Below are positions 30,101 through 43,236 of a stretch of DNA of 64,000 nt, one piece after another. Origin of the DNA: Tomocerus qinae (lineage: Eukaryota > Arthropoda > Collembola > Entomobryomorpha > Tomoceridae); contig CM034547.1 in the NCBI GenBank assembly GCA_020055645.1, forward strand, positions 35,594,909 to 35,658,908. The letters run 5' to 3'. Positions within the stretch are counted from its first letter, which is position 1, and each line of letters begins with the position of its first letter. Under the pieces are notes generated by a model that was not told where the DNA came from, made no database searches, and worked only from the letters and a program-made list of their open reading frames with translations. The translations under genes and the position numbers were made by a program.

Positions 30101-33100
30101 TTTCATTCGAATTGTATTATTCCTTCTGCTCAGTATGTATTATGTGTGCACCCGTCCTGAATTTAATGCATGAATTACCAACTCTTTAAAAATATGTCCT
30201 TATACTATGTTTGACCGCAATGCGTATAACTCGAGAGAGGAGACTCCGTCCGTCGGGACGGATGAAAAACACGATATGCAATAATACTCCCTTTCGTCTA
30301 GCAATATACAAGGCTGTGTAGTGCGATGCATGTGTCTGCTAGGCTATTGCATACTGTTACATACAGCATGACCACAACAACTGTACTAAAGTAGTGAAAC
30401 AAGCTGTGCTCTCCCGAGAGAACATTAAACAACAGCCATAGGTACGTGGGCCTTTGTCTAAAAGTCCAACTTAAAATAAATATGAACTAGTCCTGTCAGA
30501 AATACAGAGTATTTATAGTCCATTATTTATATGCAGCACTATACATTATATCATATAAGGTCATAGTTCGCAAAGACAGACGTTCCTCTGCATCCCTGAC
30601 AATAACAAAACATTTGGGAGTCAATGCCATGCAGAAAGGCTATGTCATAAACAGGAGGATCTACCTATTTAATTCCAGTTAGAATCGAAAAGAGCTGTCC
30701 TCATATCAATAATTGATACATATTAAGACTAACTATTATAGTACCTATAATTTGAACCTATAAGCTATATACTAACATTGTAATATGATCTCTCATTCAT
30801 TATTTTAAGTCTCACTGCTATTTGGATATGGATCAGTGTGCACTGCAGATGTACCTACATCAATTATTGCATTTCCAAGTCTTGCCAGCTTAGTAGCAAT
30901 GTATTTGCTTGTAGCTTATATTATGTACTATAAGAGGAGCTTAGTACAAATGGAAGTTTTATACTCCATGCTTATTATTTATACGGGATGAGATTTTCAA
31001 GTTCATACAATGCTCTGCTGGGATTTCTATTTCAAATAGAGAATGGAATCGCAAACAATTTGGCAAAGTAATTCTCAGCACTGTGTCTATCCATTATAAT
31101 CCTTTATTCAACACTACCAATTCTATCTCTCTTTGCGACGACTTACTTACACTGATAATAAGACTAGACACTACAATGGCATCAGTGCACGAAAGATCAT
31201 CTAGCAATGGCCCTGCCTTGATTTCTACCTATCTACGCTTTCTTTGAATTTCAACAGCAGTAGAAAAGATTTCGATTTGGTGTGTCTACAGTTGAAAAGT
31301 GAAAGTTTATTGTGCTAAAAATACATTAATTTTTGGATAACCAGGTCAAAAATAATTTTAATGACTTCAGTGAAACTGTTTAATTAGTGCAAAAAACATC
31401 AAAGCATGGTGCTGAAATCTAAAGGGGTTAATTTGTTGCAGTTGACTATTCTATGAAGGAATGGAGCTCCAGGTTTAAAATGATAATTTTTATTCTTTCA
31501 AAAAAGCAAAGTTGCCTTAATTTATTCCTTTGAAATGCAGGAGGATGTGTGAGTACATCGTTTCTTATCGCTCCTGAATTATTCATAAGTAACACAGAAA
31601 CATAATCAACAACGAATACGCACGTCGTTTTCAAACTGGGTCTGATTTGTAGTACAAAAATTGGATAAATCTGATCAAAGAAGTCTGGTTTGTTGTATTG
31701 CATTGTAAAGGGTTACGATAATGGTAGAAAGCGAGAAAAGGAAAAGTATATTTCTTTCCCTGAATAATTTCTTTCTCCTTAGAGTCTGATTCTTGTGTGT
31801 GTAGCGGAAAGATTGATAATTTCAGAGTCTCTTTCTGGTGCTTACTTGGAAGTTAGAGGAGGTTCATGGTCGAATCTAGGAGTTCTAGCTGTAGTAACGC
31901 TTGAGCTGTAAAAGTGAGTAGATAAAGAATGATTGCTCTCGTTTGTATAATTCTACCATGACACTGGAGCAGTAAAAATATTTTGTGGAGTTGTATAGTA
32001 ACCTGTGTAATGCTAACAATAAGTGAGATTAAAATCATTCGTGCAAGGTTTTACATTCATATCATAACAAATGCATCTTGAATGTACACATTCAAGTATT
32101 CTTTTTAAATTCTTCTGTAGCCTGACTACAAATTACATAAGCGTAGCCATAAGTATTCAGCCAAAGTACGTTATAGGACCACGGGGCTTCTTTTGTTAAA
32201 TCTGCAGAGAAACTGCTTCTGACAGAAACATCATTGTTTTCTTTGGACTTCATGCTTTTGGTACAGATGTGCCTATAATTCAGCTCCGTGGGACTATTCA
32301 TCGTATTTGAATTATTTAGCTTACGACTCTAAGTGCTTTCTCCTTTGTCGTAAACTAATGTCGAAGTGGTTTGTAATTATTTTAATCTCTTTATTATTTA
32401 CATGCCTAAATTTTCTTCAGTATTATAACTAAAACTATGTAGATACTCTTTTAAATACTAAGCCAAAAGTCAATATAGTACCCTTGACTTACAGTAGTTG
32501 TTCATAATTGAAAAAGTTAATGGGCGCTAGTTCTTCCCCTCTATCAAATTTGCAATTCTTTAAAAACTTATGTGTACAAGCATACTTTTGATGTTCTTGA
32601 TAATTAAATTCCAGTTTGCTAATTTCCAAGTTCGACCACAAAATCCAACTATACAACAATGAAATCATTCGAAGCACATACTCTTACATCGACATCCTCA
32701 TCTTATATGCTTAATGTCCACAAGGGCAAGACAAACTTTGATATCAAAAATTAAAATGAATAATTATGATGGCAAAAGCTTCCAAGTAACACAATGACTG
32801 TAAGTGTAACTTGGAATTGAACTAACAAGGGAATTGTGGATTCATTCCATGCTGTAACAATAAATTTTGCATAAACTTAGTAGTTATGAATATTTTAAAC
32901 CATATAGTAAGCTGTCTACTCACCTATCAACTTTAACTTTTTGAAATTAAATAATATTTAGCTGACTACGTAGAATAGCACGAGTAACATATCTCAGAAT
33001 CTCATGATGAAACTATCAGGTGTACCTTAGATTTTCTACATGGCTTAAAGTATGAGTTAAAAGTAGGTTTAACAAATATACATTTTAATAACCCTTAATA

Positions 33101-35759
33101 TATAGTGCGTCGCAATTTTATCGTATATAAAATTCCATAAAGAAAGATCAAATAAGTTCCTTTCGCCATTCTCGTTTGTATGACATGCCATAAGATAAGC
33201 ATCAAATTGCAAGTTATGAATCATTAATGACATTCAATATAAAATTTATGTTTCAAGTGCATGCATTTTATATTAAGTGGTTGGGATTAGAGGACATTTT
33301 GTCATCTGGCTTTAAAATAATAGCCATGGACTGAAATAATGACAGGAATGATGGGAATGTATATAAAAATGATTCGGGTAATAGACCAATAGTTACAACC
33401 TATAATTAATGCTCAGCTCATTTTATCTTCATAAGGTATTCAATCTTTAAGAAAAGAGATAGAATAATTTATGTCGATTATGAAATTTTGGTCTTAAAAT
33501 AAAATTATAAATGGACACAACTTATAATGCAGAAGGAGAAACTCGAGATTTTACATTTATGAACATAAGCATATGAAACTGGTATTTACAAGTAGTATAA
33601 TAATCTGTATGTATATACAATGGTTCAAGTAGATACTTTAACATGGTAAGTACTATAGGTACACAAAGAAGCTGTAGTTATACAGTTGGCATTTACGACA
33701 GGGAGTGTATTGTTGTACAAATATACTTAGGATTTTATTTACGAAATGAAATGAATCATCTGCTGTTAGTACTCTTGAGTTCGTTTACATAAAGATGAAC
33801 AAGTAAATTGGCATGTAAAAATGAAATGGAAAGATTTGTAGTGACTCTGCAAGAAAGCTAACAATAACAAATAATGTGCAGTTTGTTAGAGCCATGGAAG
33901 ATAAAATCTAATATGCCAATGTTTGTAATGTACCAAATAGATTTGCTTGCACATTAGACTCTGTGTACACAATACTTAACTACAATACAACAAATTCTAC
34001 CTTCACTTTGTCAAATGTAAGATTAGGGTTATCATCATCCAACTAACACTACTATCAATCACAGGCAGGATACGTTCACCTTGTCAAAATCAATAGACAT
34101 AAACATACCTATGTGATCCAACTAGTCTCAGTACATGCTGACTCTGTACTCATTTAAATATTACTGACAGAGAGTTGCCTTGTGCCAAACTTGACAAAGA
34201 GTGCAGACAATAATAAATTCTAATATGCAATAACCACCTAGGACCTATCTAATTGCCACAAATGAATGTGATGTAATTCATTAGTATCATAATATTTGTA
34301 TAATCTTTTTAGTAGATCATTAACCACATTTTAATGGATCAAGATTTTGAGTCAAAATGTGATAGTGCATGTATAAATAGGAAGGAATAATGTATACTAT
34401 CCAGATGTTTTAATTTTTATCAGTAGATGTTGTCGCACTCAAAAAATTTGCTCATACAGAATGACATTCTTGTACCTTCAACTATTGTAATCTCAATTTA
34501 ATCTATATCAACATGATCTTATGCAAGCCTTTTTTATTTAAGGATACAAAAGTCTTTGGCATGTAATTCATTTGAACAAGAAGGAAAGGAAATAATTATT
34601 GACCCTGTAATTCTAAATGTACTTAGTAAATCAAAGAGTAATAATACATTAGGGAGGTAAACTGAATACTACACTTACTGTGCAACCTTGCAAATTAGCA
34701 AATAAAGCAAAGCTAAAGGTAATGTTCATTATTATACTAATAATAGTAACGTACACGGTACCGTGCCTATAGTCTGAGTAAAGGTATTTATATCTCGAGT
34801 CTTTGCATATCATACCTACGCAATATAGTATTTACTTTTTGGTGAATCAGTGTGAACAGCAGATTTTATTCCTACAACTCCAACTCTGGGGTGTGGTATA
34901 TGGTACTATTTGTAGAATACGTACTGAGAATAGAAGAGTGTATATTTTTATGCTTTCATTGAACTTTCTGAATTTTAATAATAAGTCCTGTCATAAATGT
35001 ACTCTGCTTTAGTTGCACTTACATACTTCCATTATACAGCATTAAGCAATCCTAAATATCGTTGTAATTCCATTACGAATTAACGCAATGGTAGTTCAAT
35101 ATCCTGTATATTTATTTCATGCCATAAAAACTCTCTGTATAAACATGCAAGCACATCGACTGTAATTTTTCAAGTAGCAGAATTATTTATTAGCTTTATG
35201 CAAATGAACTTTCTGTTGCTCTGTACCCTTTTTGTAAGATACAACAATTAGAACGAGACGGTACATATAATTTGTTCAAATATTTTAGTTGTGTAAGGGT
35301 TCAGGGGTCAAAATAAGGTCAATCAATTACATCCTATTCCTAAAGTGATCCAGAAAAAGTCAGTTAGTGTCAGTCGCCCGGCACAACTTTCCATTTGCTG
35401 TCAAGCAAGTTATGTAATGTTCTGGCGCTTTTGCACCTTTTTGTATCCATATTGATGTGACCTTAATTAATTATTTCTATTCTCTCAAATGTTATAGCAT
35501 TTATTATATAGTCAGTGTCAACTGACCTTATTATGTATGTAATAAATGTGACAACTGTTTTAGTTTGAATAATAATATTGTCTGTTTTTAAGAAGATTAG
35601 TAATATCTTTAGGTCACAACTGCGAGTACTTTAACAATGGTAAAATTGTATTTAAATAGTACATAGTATTGTGGTCGTATTAAAAAAATGCAACAGCGTT
35701 ATCAGGGTTTTCATAGTATGCAAGTGTGATTGTGATTATACAACTAACTTTACGTTTAT
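24113..35759. other. Gene-poor region, middle part
   Basis: No recognisable gene was found. Purine-rich + strand tracts occur around 25280-25330 and 29664-29830. A 7-bp hairpin (TCCGTCC/GGACGGA, GTCG loop) lies at 30246-30263. Minus-strand frames at 32301-32092 (69 codons) and 31703-31446 (85 codons) have fairly protein-like composition but no known motif. A short open stretch after a good acceptor near 28727 (+) reads about 33 codons. None is strong enough to call. Confidence 0.4.
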
Positions 35760-35767
35760 GTGGTATC

Positions 35768-35930
35768 AGGGCCGCAGTCAGAAAAAACTTTCGGGAGGGG
35801 CCGACAAATTATAAATGAAAATACATACATACTATTTTTGGGTGTTAAATCAAAAATTTCTTTCTTTTCTCCGTTTGAGGGGGCAGGGCTTCCTGCCCCT
35901 TCGCTGCTGCTCTGTGTAGTATGGCCACGT
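35768..35930. repeat. Compositionally distinct fragment with GC hairpin, probable old repeat
   Basis: This block is much more GC-rich than its flanks and contains a perfect 8-bp hairpin, GGGGCAGG (35880-35887) and CCTGCCCC (35892-35899), with a GCTT loop. A 73-codon frame (35760-35981) crosses it, but the translated sequence has no domain. The composition and hairpin suggest a decayed transposable-element fragment. I cannot name a family. Confidence 0.35.
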
Positions 35931-38900
35931 TCAGAATTCCTATATCATAATTTTGACAATGGTTTGGATTTTGTAAATTGAAATTTTTAGGTACCGACCT
36001 GGAAATGGATATAGTATACAAATTGATGAAGATTTTAACATAATATGCAAAATCTAACTAAGGGCAGTAGTTTACCAAGACACAGGCAGAGTGGTTTTGT
36101 GAAATAATCATGTACATGTTATCCTTAATTATTAATCACAAACCTGTACAAAAATTGTTATAAAAAATAATTCTGAATTAGGGCTGTAAATTATACTTTC
36201 AAACACTGTTAAAACTAATTTTAACAATAATATTAATATTAAATATCATCCATATTGGTTTGAATAGAAGCAAAGTTTATTGTGCCAGGAATATCTATTA
36301 TTCTGTAGAGCATTAATAATACTACCATGCTAATGCGTAATGATATTCAGTGGTAGTATCAAATACCAATTTAACGTTTCCCGTCATTGCATCCTAGGTA
36401 TTTATTTATTTATTACGCAAATGGGCAAATTGAATAATAAATTGTGTCTCAAGCAAAGACATAAGTCATGTTTAAGCTCTCTTACTAATACATATGCTAT
36501 AGTACATGTATAGAGAATAGAGCAATTAGGTATAATAGGTTGGTGGTTGCGACTTAGCTGAGAGAGTAAGAAATCGTATATCACATCGTCATTTGGTAGG
36601 AGGAAAGCTTCTGGGCGATATGGCGTATGTTAAGTTGATGTTTTCCTTATTCCATTCCATTACTAGTGTATTTAAATATTTAGGTGGCTCTAATAACTCT
36701 GCCTTCCCCTACCCTGATAAAGTTAACTTTATTTCCATATGTATATGTTTTGCATTTTGAATTAAAGAACAATTACTACATTGCTGTGATACACTCAGAT
36801 ATATATAATAGTATGTATATGGGGTAAAATAGTATACAAAGGCAATAACTCTTGTTTCTAACTAAACCATTTCAGTGTTGTGCTTCCTATTTAAAATTCA
36901 CATTGTACATCCTCCTTAGGACGACAACATTACATTAGTATGTCATATAGAGCCATTGGAATGGAGCGCACAAAGTTTACCTGCTTGGTACAAAGTTTAA
37001 GTGAGCAAGAGATTTAGTGAAGTAATTTTCTTAGCTATAGACTCTTCTGCCGTAAGTGTCTTATTTTCATTCTCATCCGGATTACATTAAAATTGCAATT
37101 GCATTAACTTAGCTGGAGAGGAAGATACTGGAAGATCCTACTAAAATTGTGACATAAACCAAAGCATTTTCTTCTAATACCAACAAAGTGTACTCAATGG
37201 TGTAGCTAAAGAAGGGAGTGATACTAACTAAACATTCCACTGAAGGAGCTTCTTACAGTTCCGCAGATTCAATGCCCATCCTTTTCCTGTGTGTTAGTTA
37301 CATAAATGAATTAGTGATGATGGAATTAAGTACACACTTAAGTATCATTATCTAAGTGCCTTACTCTGTTTGAAAGGTAATTCACTATACTGTCATCTCA
37401 AATGGGTTTATATGTATCAACAAATGAATGCTATACACAGAGGATTACACCATCTTTGTCTACAAGTAGCAACGTTTCTGTACAATACTAATAGCATTAG
37501 CATAGCTTTAAATCTGGAGAAATATCGTGCAATATGGTTCTATTAGTAGCTAGTTGCTCAACCATGTCGTAAATATTATTTCTAGTATTACACAGAACTG
37601 TATACCATAAGTGGAGTGAATTTACTCAGAATTAGCACGGCAGAGACTGGCGGAACAAAAATATCATTGTGCACTTAATCCTAAGTGAAATTGGAAAATA
37701 ATTGAATAAAAGTGTTTTGGCACAGTGGAAAATTCGCTAAGGCTACTTACGACTGTTGAAAAGCGTGCAGCAGCAGAAAATCCCTGTTGGGTTACTATTT
37801 ACTACCAAAGCCAACATGCAAGATGCTAGGGATTAAAATGCTCTTGTATAATTGTGCTTATCACGCTCCAGTTTCTTTAGTCATTAAAACACGGCTAAAA
37901 CAAATGGATGGATAGGATAACCTCAGGAGGGCAAGTCCTAATCTCAAGTCGTGACATAAACCCAAAAAGGCTCAAACCAACATGTCTGAATGACTTGTAA
38001 TTGCATACATTAAGTAAATAGAGTACACATTAAACACTCCCATTCCTATTGATCCTTTCAGGCAGATTTTTCTGAATTGACACAAATTTACCGGTGAAAA
38101 ATGTTATTGCAAAGATAAGTTGTGGGCAGTCTGAATTTTCAAGGTCAAATGAAGTTATGAGTTAGATAGGAAGTATTTTTGCAATGTAATATTTGCTTTT
38201 CGTGAGCCATGACTATGACGTTAATTGATAATCGTTAATCTGCTACAGTTTTGACTTTTCCATTGCACGCAATAATTTTGACTGCAGCATAGTGTAGTAA
38301 TCGTAGTTAATAGAGATCCAGTTCCGGTGTGCTTTGCTCCGTACAGCCGGAGACTAAAAAGGAAAATCCAAAATAACCATGTATCAAGGTGTCATTAGAA
38401 CCAAACTATAGTTTCCGTTACCATTGCTGAGCAAATAATAATATAATGTTACTACATTAGTATGTAGTTACATAAATATATGTATATAGTACATAACGTG
38501 CTTAAATCAAGGACTAGTTAGTAGTTAGTAAGCTTATACAACTAATTAATTAACTATCAAATTTGTGTTGGGATGTGCACAGAGGTGTAAAGAGGTACAT
38601 TCTACATATTTCCTTCTCCGTTAAGTCCATACTTAGAGTAATACTATACTAAAGACATCCGTAAGTACACAACTGCTAGAAATGTATGCACACGTGTAAA
38701 TATTTCCGAATAAACAAAGGTAGATGAAAGGATAAAAAATAAACAACAATATTAAGCTGACGGATATGACATAATATGTTGCAGTTACTCTGCTAAGTTT
38801 CATTTCATTGGAGATAGGATAATGTAATTTGTGTTTGCACTGCAAACCCAATTTTTAGCAGGAAATAAACCTGTAAAACTGTTTATTTTTGTTTTATTTC

Positions 38901-39936
38901 TAGTTTCGGACAGTAAGGACGGAAGATTGCCGTTATTGATACTTTTCTCCACACTTCAGCTCACTTAACAATATACTCACATGTCAAAATTGACGTTACA
39001 TTGACCAGAGGCAAACAAAGTCGAATTTTTCCCATTTCCTATCTTGTACGGGAATCAACGCTCAAGGTGAAACAAAGCATCCTCTGCCTGTTTTAAAATT
39101 TAAGACAAGGAAGCTGAAGCTGATCGAACAAGTAATAAAATAAAGCAAGCTCGTAAATTACATCATTCCTCACTTCAGTACTTATCCAGATTCTCAATGT
39201 TGCAGTAGTAGATACTTTCAGTTGACTATTCAGCCATCATTTGGAGATTTCTTCCAGCGTCAACTCACGGCGTGAAGTAACATTGTTTACTATAACTGAA
39301 TTTCATCTGATCTCATTTATTCATGTGATAAAATCACGGACTGTGTGCAAGAAACCAATCTCTCTGATGATGTGTTCCGAAATTTCCATCTGACAACCAC
39401 CAAAGCTTCTCTATGACCTTCTCATGCAGAACTAACCGAATTTCAACTTTATTGGTGATTTATTGATTTAGTTCTTTCGTGACTTTAGAAACTTTTGTGT
39501 CCGCCTCATTGTCAGTGAGACAAAGTAAATCATTCTAAATAAAAGACTAACAAGCTAAAACCTTGATATAGTGGCGTTGTAAAACTACTGGGCTTGTCAA
39601 GGTTTACCAACAAGTTTGCCAAAAATTGAGTGAAGTAAGTGATATCGAGCAAAAGTATTTAAGCTGTATCAGAAAAACAAGCACCCAAGAAGACTTCAAA
39701 GACGGTAAAGTAGCAGTAACAATTTAACTCGAGATTCTAATCTCCACCGTTGATAAAGTTTGGCTTATTTTAAGTGTACTTGAATTTGTTTCTAGCAGAC
39801 ACAGTGTAAGAGAGCGTTCTGTGGTCAAATCCAGTTAATAAGGTGAAAGGGTTAAGAGTGTCCTTCGCCAAATCCCCTTCCAGGCGAGAAAATTCAATCT
39901 CCGCTCACGTAAACTCCGTGAATTAGTAACTCCACC
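35931..39936. other. Gene-poor region and upstream flank of the TNFAIP8-like gene
   Basis: No coding exon is supported between 35931 and about 39790. A pyrimidine-rich acceptor TTTGTTTCTAG ending at 39797 may begin a 5' UTR exon running to the TNFAIP8-like start codon. This would put the promoter further left, possibly in the slightly GC-richer sequence of 38900-39500. No TATA box is convincing. Confidence 0.35.
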
Positions 39937-40752
39937 ATGAGTACAGAAAGCAACCATTTCAAATCTCGGGACTTCGCAATGCGAGCTCAGAAAAAAATCC
40001 TGGGCCAATTTTCCAGTCGGAAAGCAGCGAAGGCGTTTATCAACGAGAATTTGTCCACCCTGCTAGACCTCCTATACCAACTCATCAAGTCCCACGTAAG
40101 TATCTTTCCTGTCACTTCCAGCTTCACTCAATTGTGACGCTAGTCAAATAATTTCTCTTCTCCTTCCTCAATTCCATGAAAGCTATCTTTTCCTGTACAT
40201 GATAAATGTCAATGTTAGTACGGAAAAGCGTTGTAAGTAATTCAACGATTTTCTTTCTTGCAGACTCAAGACAAGAAAGTTGCCGAGAAGTTCGTCAAGA
40301 ATATTATCAAGCTGTCAATTAAAGTCGGTATTTTGGCACAGAATGAACAATTTTCAGAGGATGAGATTCGAATGGCCAATAAGTTTGCGGACAAGTTCCG
40401 TAATGTTGTAATGACTATTACGAGCTTTGTGGAAGTAATTTATACCAGCAATTTCTGATCTAATTTATAATTACTTCAGATTTTAAGATGTACTGTTATT
40501 TGTTTACAGGTGGATTTCAGCTATGATAGGAACTTTCTATTGAAGGCTGTAAACGATTGCGAACAACAGATTATTGCCCTCGTTAAAAATCATTTAACGG
40601 ACAAATCCGTGAGCCGAATTCAGTTTGTGGCGAACCATCTCAGGGATCCCAGCCTACTGGATGCTACTTTTAAGAAAGGCACACCTCAGAATGACATCAT
40701 GATCAAAATGGTTGCAGAAATAAATAAAGCCCTTGAAAGTGGAGATTTGTGA
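39937..40752 (+). CDS. TNFAIP8 (TIPE) family protein (3 exons)
   Basis: Exons 39937-40095, 40264-40434 and 40510-40752 all join in phase 0 and give 190 aa, the usual length of TNFAIP8/TIPE proteins (about 186-198). The family forms a helical barrel with a hydrophobic cavity that carries phospholipids, and acts in the cytosol in apoptosis, inflammation and phosphoinositide signalling; the insect member is Sigmar. Characteristic stretches are present: FKSRDFAMRAQKKILGQFSS (residues 8-27), LLDLLYQLIKSHT, KNIIKLSIKVGIL, FADKFRNVVMTITSFVEVDFSYD, NHLTDKSVSRI and the C-terminal ALESGDL. No signal peptide or membrane segment is seen. The start codon has a good context (CCACCATGA). The gene is convergent with the copper transporter. 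Confidence 0.96.
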
Positions 40753-40775
40753 GCCGAGAATCTCTCGACCTCTGA

Positions 40776-40781
40776 AATAAA
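40776..40781 (+). terminator. Poly(A) signal of the TNFAIP8-like gene
   Basis: AATAAA lies 24 bases after the stop codon, so the 3' UTR is probably very short. Confidence 0.6.
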
Positions 40782-42047
40782 TATATTATTATGTATAGTA
40801 ACAGTGATACAATGAGAAATGAATGCTACAAATATATTATAACATTCATATAAATATACTTTTCTCGAACAGAGATTTGTGTATTATGCATTCAATCAAT
40901 TATTCGAAAGTATTGTTTCTGTGTACCTCGTTCCCTATAAATACGTAACCAATTACTTCTGATATGTACATATTCTTTTGCAATATAAAGACAAAACTCA
41001 ATTACAACTTAAAACATTTTTTCACAAATTTTGTTAATTACTACAATTAGAAAGTAAATTCCCCACAATTCAATGCATACGTAAAACTTTGTTATTATCT
41101 GAGTAGTTTTTAAGAACATGAAAATGAAAAGAAATGGAACAGTCATTATACATTATTTATACACTGTACTATACCACTTATCCAATAATTAAGTTACAGG
41201 TAGGAATTACAAAGAAATGGCTAATTACGTTATACATGTAAATGAAAATGTGCAAACTTGTACGTACCATGTACCTAATGTTAATATGTATCGAATCGAA
41301 ATATTTCCTTTGAAATATAACCTGAATTTTATAATAATATTGAAGTGTTTTGTATTTATTACTGATTTAGGTAACACTTAATTGTTGTAATCATTTGTAC
41401 AGTTAGATATAGAAAGTGTTTGACTTTCATTAAAAGTCATTAGTCATTACTTTCATGTTATACACTTAAATAATGTAACAATTGAGTTAAATGCATTAAT
41501 ATCACAATATAATAACATACACCAAATCTTAAAATGTGGTTCAATTACACCCATTGTTGAATGAGTACAAAAAGAAATGCTGTAAATACCAGTACATCCA
41601 TTATTACATGTGTCTAAATGATATGTATAATCAGTAGAATCTTCAACTAGTATTATTATGTGCTCTTTGTAACCCATAAATATTAAAACTCAGAAGCTAG
41701 TTACAAATATAATAGTAGCAAGAGAACTAATATTTCATCCAATCTAAAATCTGTTAAATGCTTATACGTAGTTATAGCTCTGCCAGCTGTTTTATGACAC
41801 ATTGTTTATAAGTATATAAGTAGGCACCGATAAGCTATAAGACAACTTATTGACAAGCATCGGAAAACAAAAATGTTGAAGAAAATATCAGTATTCTGAG
41901 AACACTCCACACTTTTGTATGAAATAGGTCATATTACGTAGAATAAGCAGCTAGCGAATCTGTAAAAGACGACTGCCGGATTGAGTCAGATCAATTTCCT
42001 TGCCGTGCTGTACACACAATCAGAATCAACATCCTGTCGCGAAATAT
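40782..42047. other. Convergent intergenic region
   Basis: About 1.3 kb of AT-rich sequence separates the 3' ends of the TNFAIP8-like gene (+) and the copper transporter (-). A 74-codon minus-strand frame at 41677-41453 has no recognisable feature. I see nothing else. Confidence 0.5.
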
Positions 42048-42053
42048 TTTATT
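42048..42053 (-). terminator. Poly(A) signal of the copper transporter
   Basis: On the minus strand AATAAA occurs 47 bases beyond the stop codon, a normal distance for the 3' end of the transcript. Confidence 0.55.
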
Positions 42054-42099
42054 GGTATTCACAGAGGCTGAAAGAATGTTTGTATAGTGTAGCTAAATA

Positions 42100-42941
42100 T
42101 TATTTGGCAATGCTTTCCGGGTCACCATCATTTCTAGGAGTGAGCCAAGAAATATGAGAATGCTTTGCTAAATCTGATCGACGCACCGTATCACATAATA
42201 GAAATCCAATTCCAGTCCCGAGGACGACAGAGAGAAATATCCAAACATTAAAAGTCATAACTGCCAACATGAGACTGTATCCACAACAAATGTAACACAT
42301 ATGGAGTAAAGAAGACAAAAATAGAAGAGTGAAACCCTTTTTCCGCATATTTCCTCCGGAAGGTTGTGAACTGGAAAAGGTAAGGACATTAGGCTCGGGG
42401 CAAGTTTCAATATTGTCTACAGAAGATACTTCTTCAGTATTTTCATTTTCAGCTTTCTTATCCGGAGAAGAATTTTCATTTCCATTCTTAATCTTATTTT
42501 GATCGCCTGCACTTCCAGAAACATTTGATTTTGAGTCGACACATATTTCCTTTTCTGAATTTGCCCGTGACTTCATATAACCGAGGTTTTCCTTTGCTTG
42601 CAATGGTATATCTTTCACCCCTTTCCGAATAGATGTACTTAGAAATCGATAAAGGAGAGAATCTCTTAAAGTGCGTATACCTTCGTAAATAACTGCAACG
42701 CCCAGGACTCCAAAGAACACTCCAGTAAGTTCTGAAAAGATATGGTTGAAATTAATTACTGAAAACGCCAAAAACATTTAATAAAATTGGACACCTTTGT
42801 AATTTGTATGAAACCGAATCTCCTACCCCAAAATGTCAGGTGAGATTGTAAATAGTGAAAAAAATACTTACCACCATTAGACCCAATATTAAAACCCTTG
42901 AAAAGAAAATCATTTAAAGTGTTTCCACTCCAAAAGGCCAT
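42100..42941 (-). CDS. SLC31/CTR copper transporter, CTR2-like (2 exons)
   Basis: CTR family member: trimeric Cu(I) channel with three helices per subunit, at the plasma membrane or endolysosome. Exon 1 is 42941-42872 and exon 2 is 42731-42100, giving 233 aa. TM1 is about 25-43 (ELTGVFFGVLGVAVIYEG). The TM2-TM3 unit carries the two signatures: MLAVM (M178, M182), the Cu-coordinating MxxxM, and GTGIG (195-199), the GxxxG packing motif. The stretch NVWIFLSVVLG is close to vertebrate CTR2. The N-terminus is only about 24 residues with no Met or His cluster beyond the initiator, again as in CTR2 rather than CTR1. Unusual are a cytosolic TM1-TM2 loop of about 110 residues, rich in Lys, Asp, Glu, Ser and Asn, and a C-terminal tail without the Cys/His copper hand-off motif. 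Substrate is inferred from the family motifs. Confidence 0.93.
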
Positions 42942-43029
42942 TTTGAAACCGGTTTATTCCTCAAAGATTCCAATTGACAGCAGACTGACTGATATTTACA
43001 GCGGTTAGGAAAATACAAAATTAAACAAT

Positions 43030-43236
43030 ATGTCACTTAATTCAAGAAGGATAATTCCTGATGTAAGAATTGATTTAGATATGAAAGTACGTACAATCAC
43101 TTACTATTTTAGACTTGTTGTTTATACAATCGGCAGAAAAATTAATGCCTTGGGCCTTTCCATGCTCTTTATTAACGCAGAAACAATTGGGTATGATGAG
43201 GAAATATTGCGATGGAAAATTAAGAACCTGAAATGA
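43030..43236 (+). CDS. Small divergent ORF opposite the copper transporter
   Basis: A 68-codon ORF starts 88 bases from the transporter start codon on the opposite strand, so the two would share a bidirectional promoter. It begins MSLNSRRIIPDVRIDLDMK and ends ETIGYDEEILRWKIKNLK. The middle third is less protein-like and ends in a good acceptor (TTAACGCAG at 43179), so a short intron is possible. No family is recognised. It could be a real micro-gene, a first exon, or antisense leader noise. Confidence 0.25.
   Translation: MSLNSRRIIPDVRIDLDMKVRTITYYFRLVVYTIGRKINALGLSMLFINAETIGYDEEILRWKIKNLK

Noticed and set aside
31446-32301. Minus ORFs of 85, 61 and 69 codons
   Set aside because: Composition is mildly protein-like for 32301-32092, but there is no family match, no reliable splice joins and no promoter evidence.
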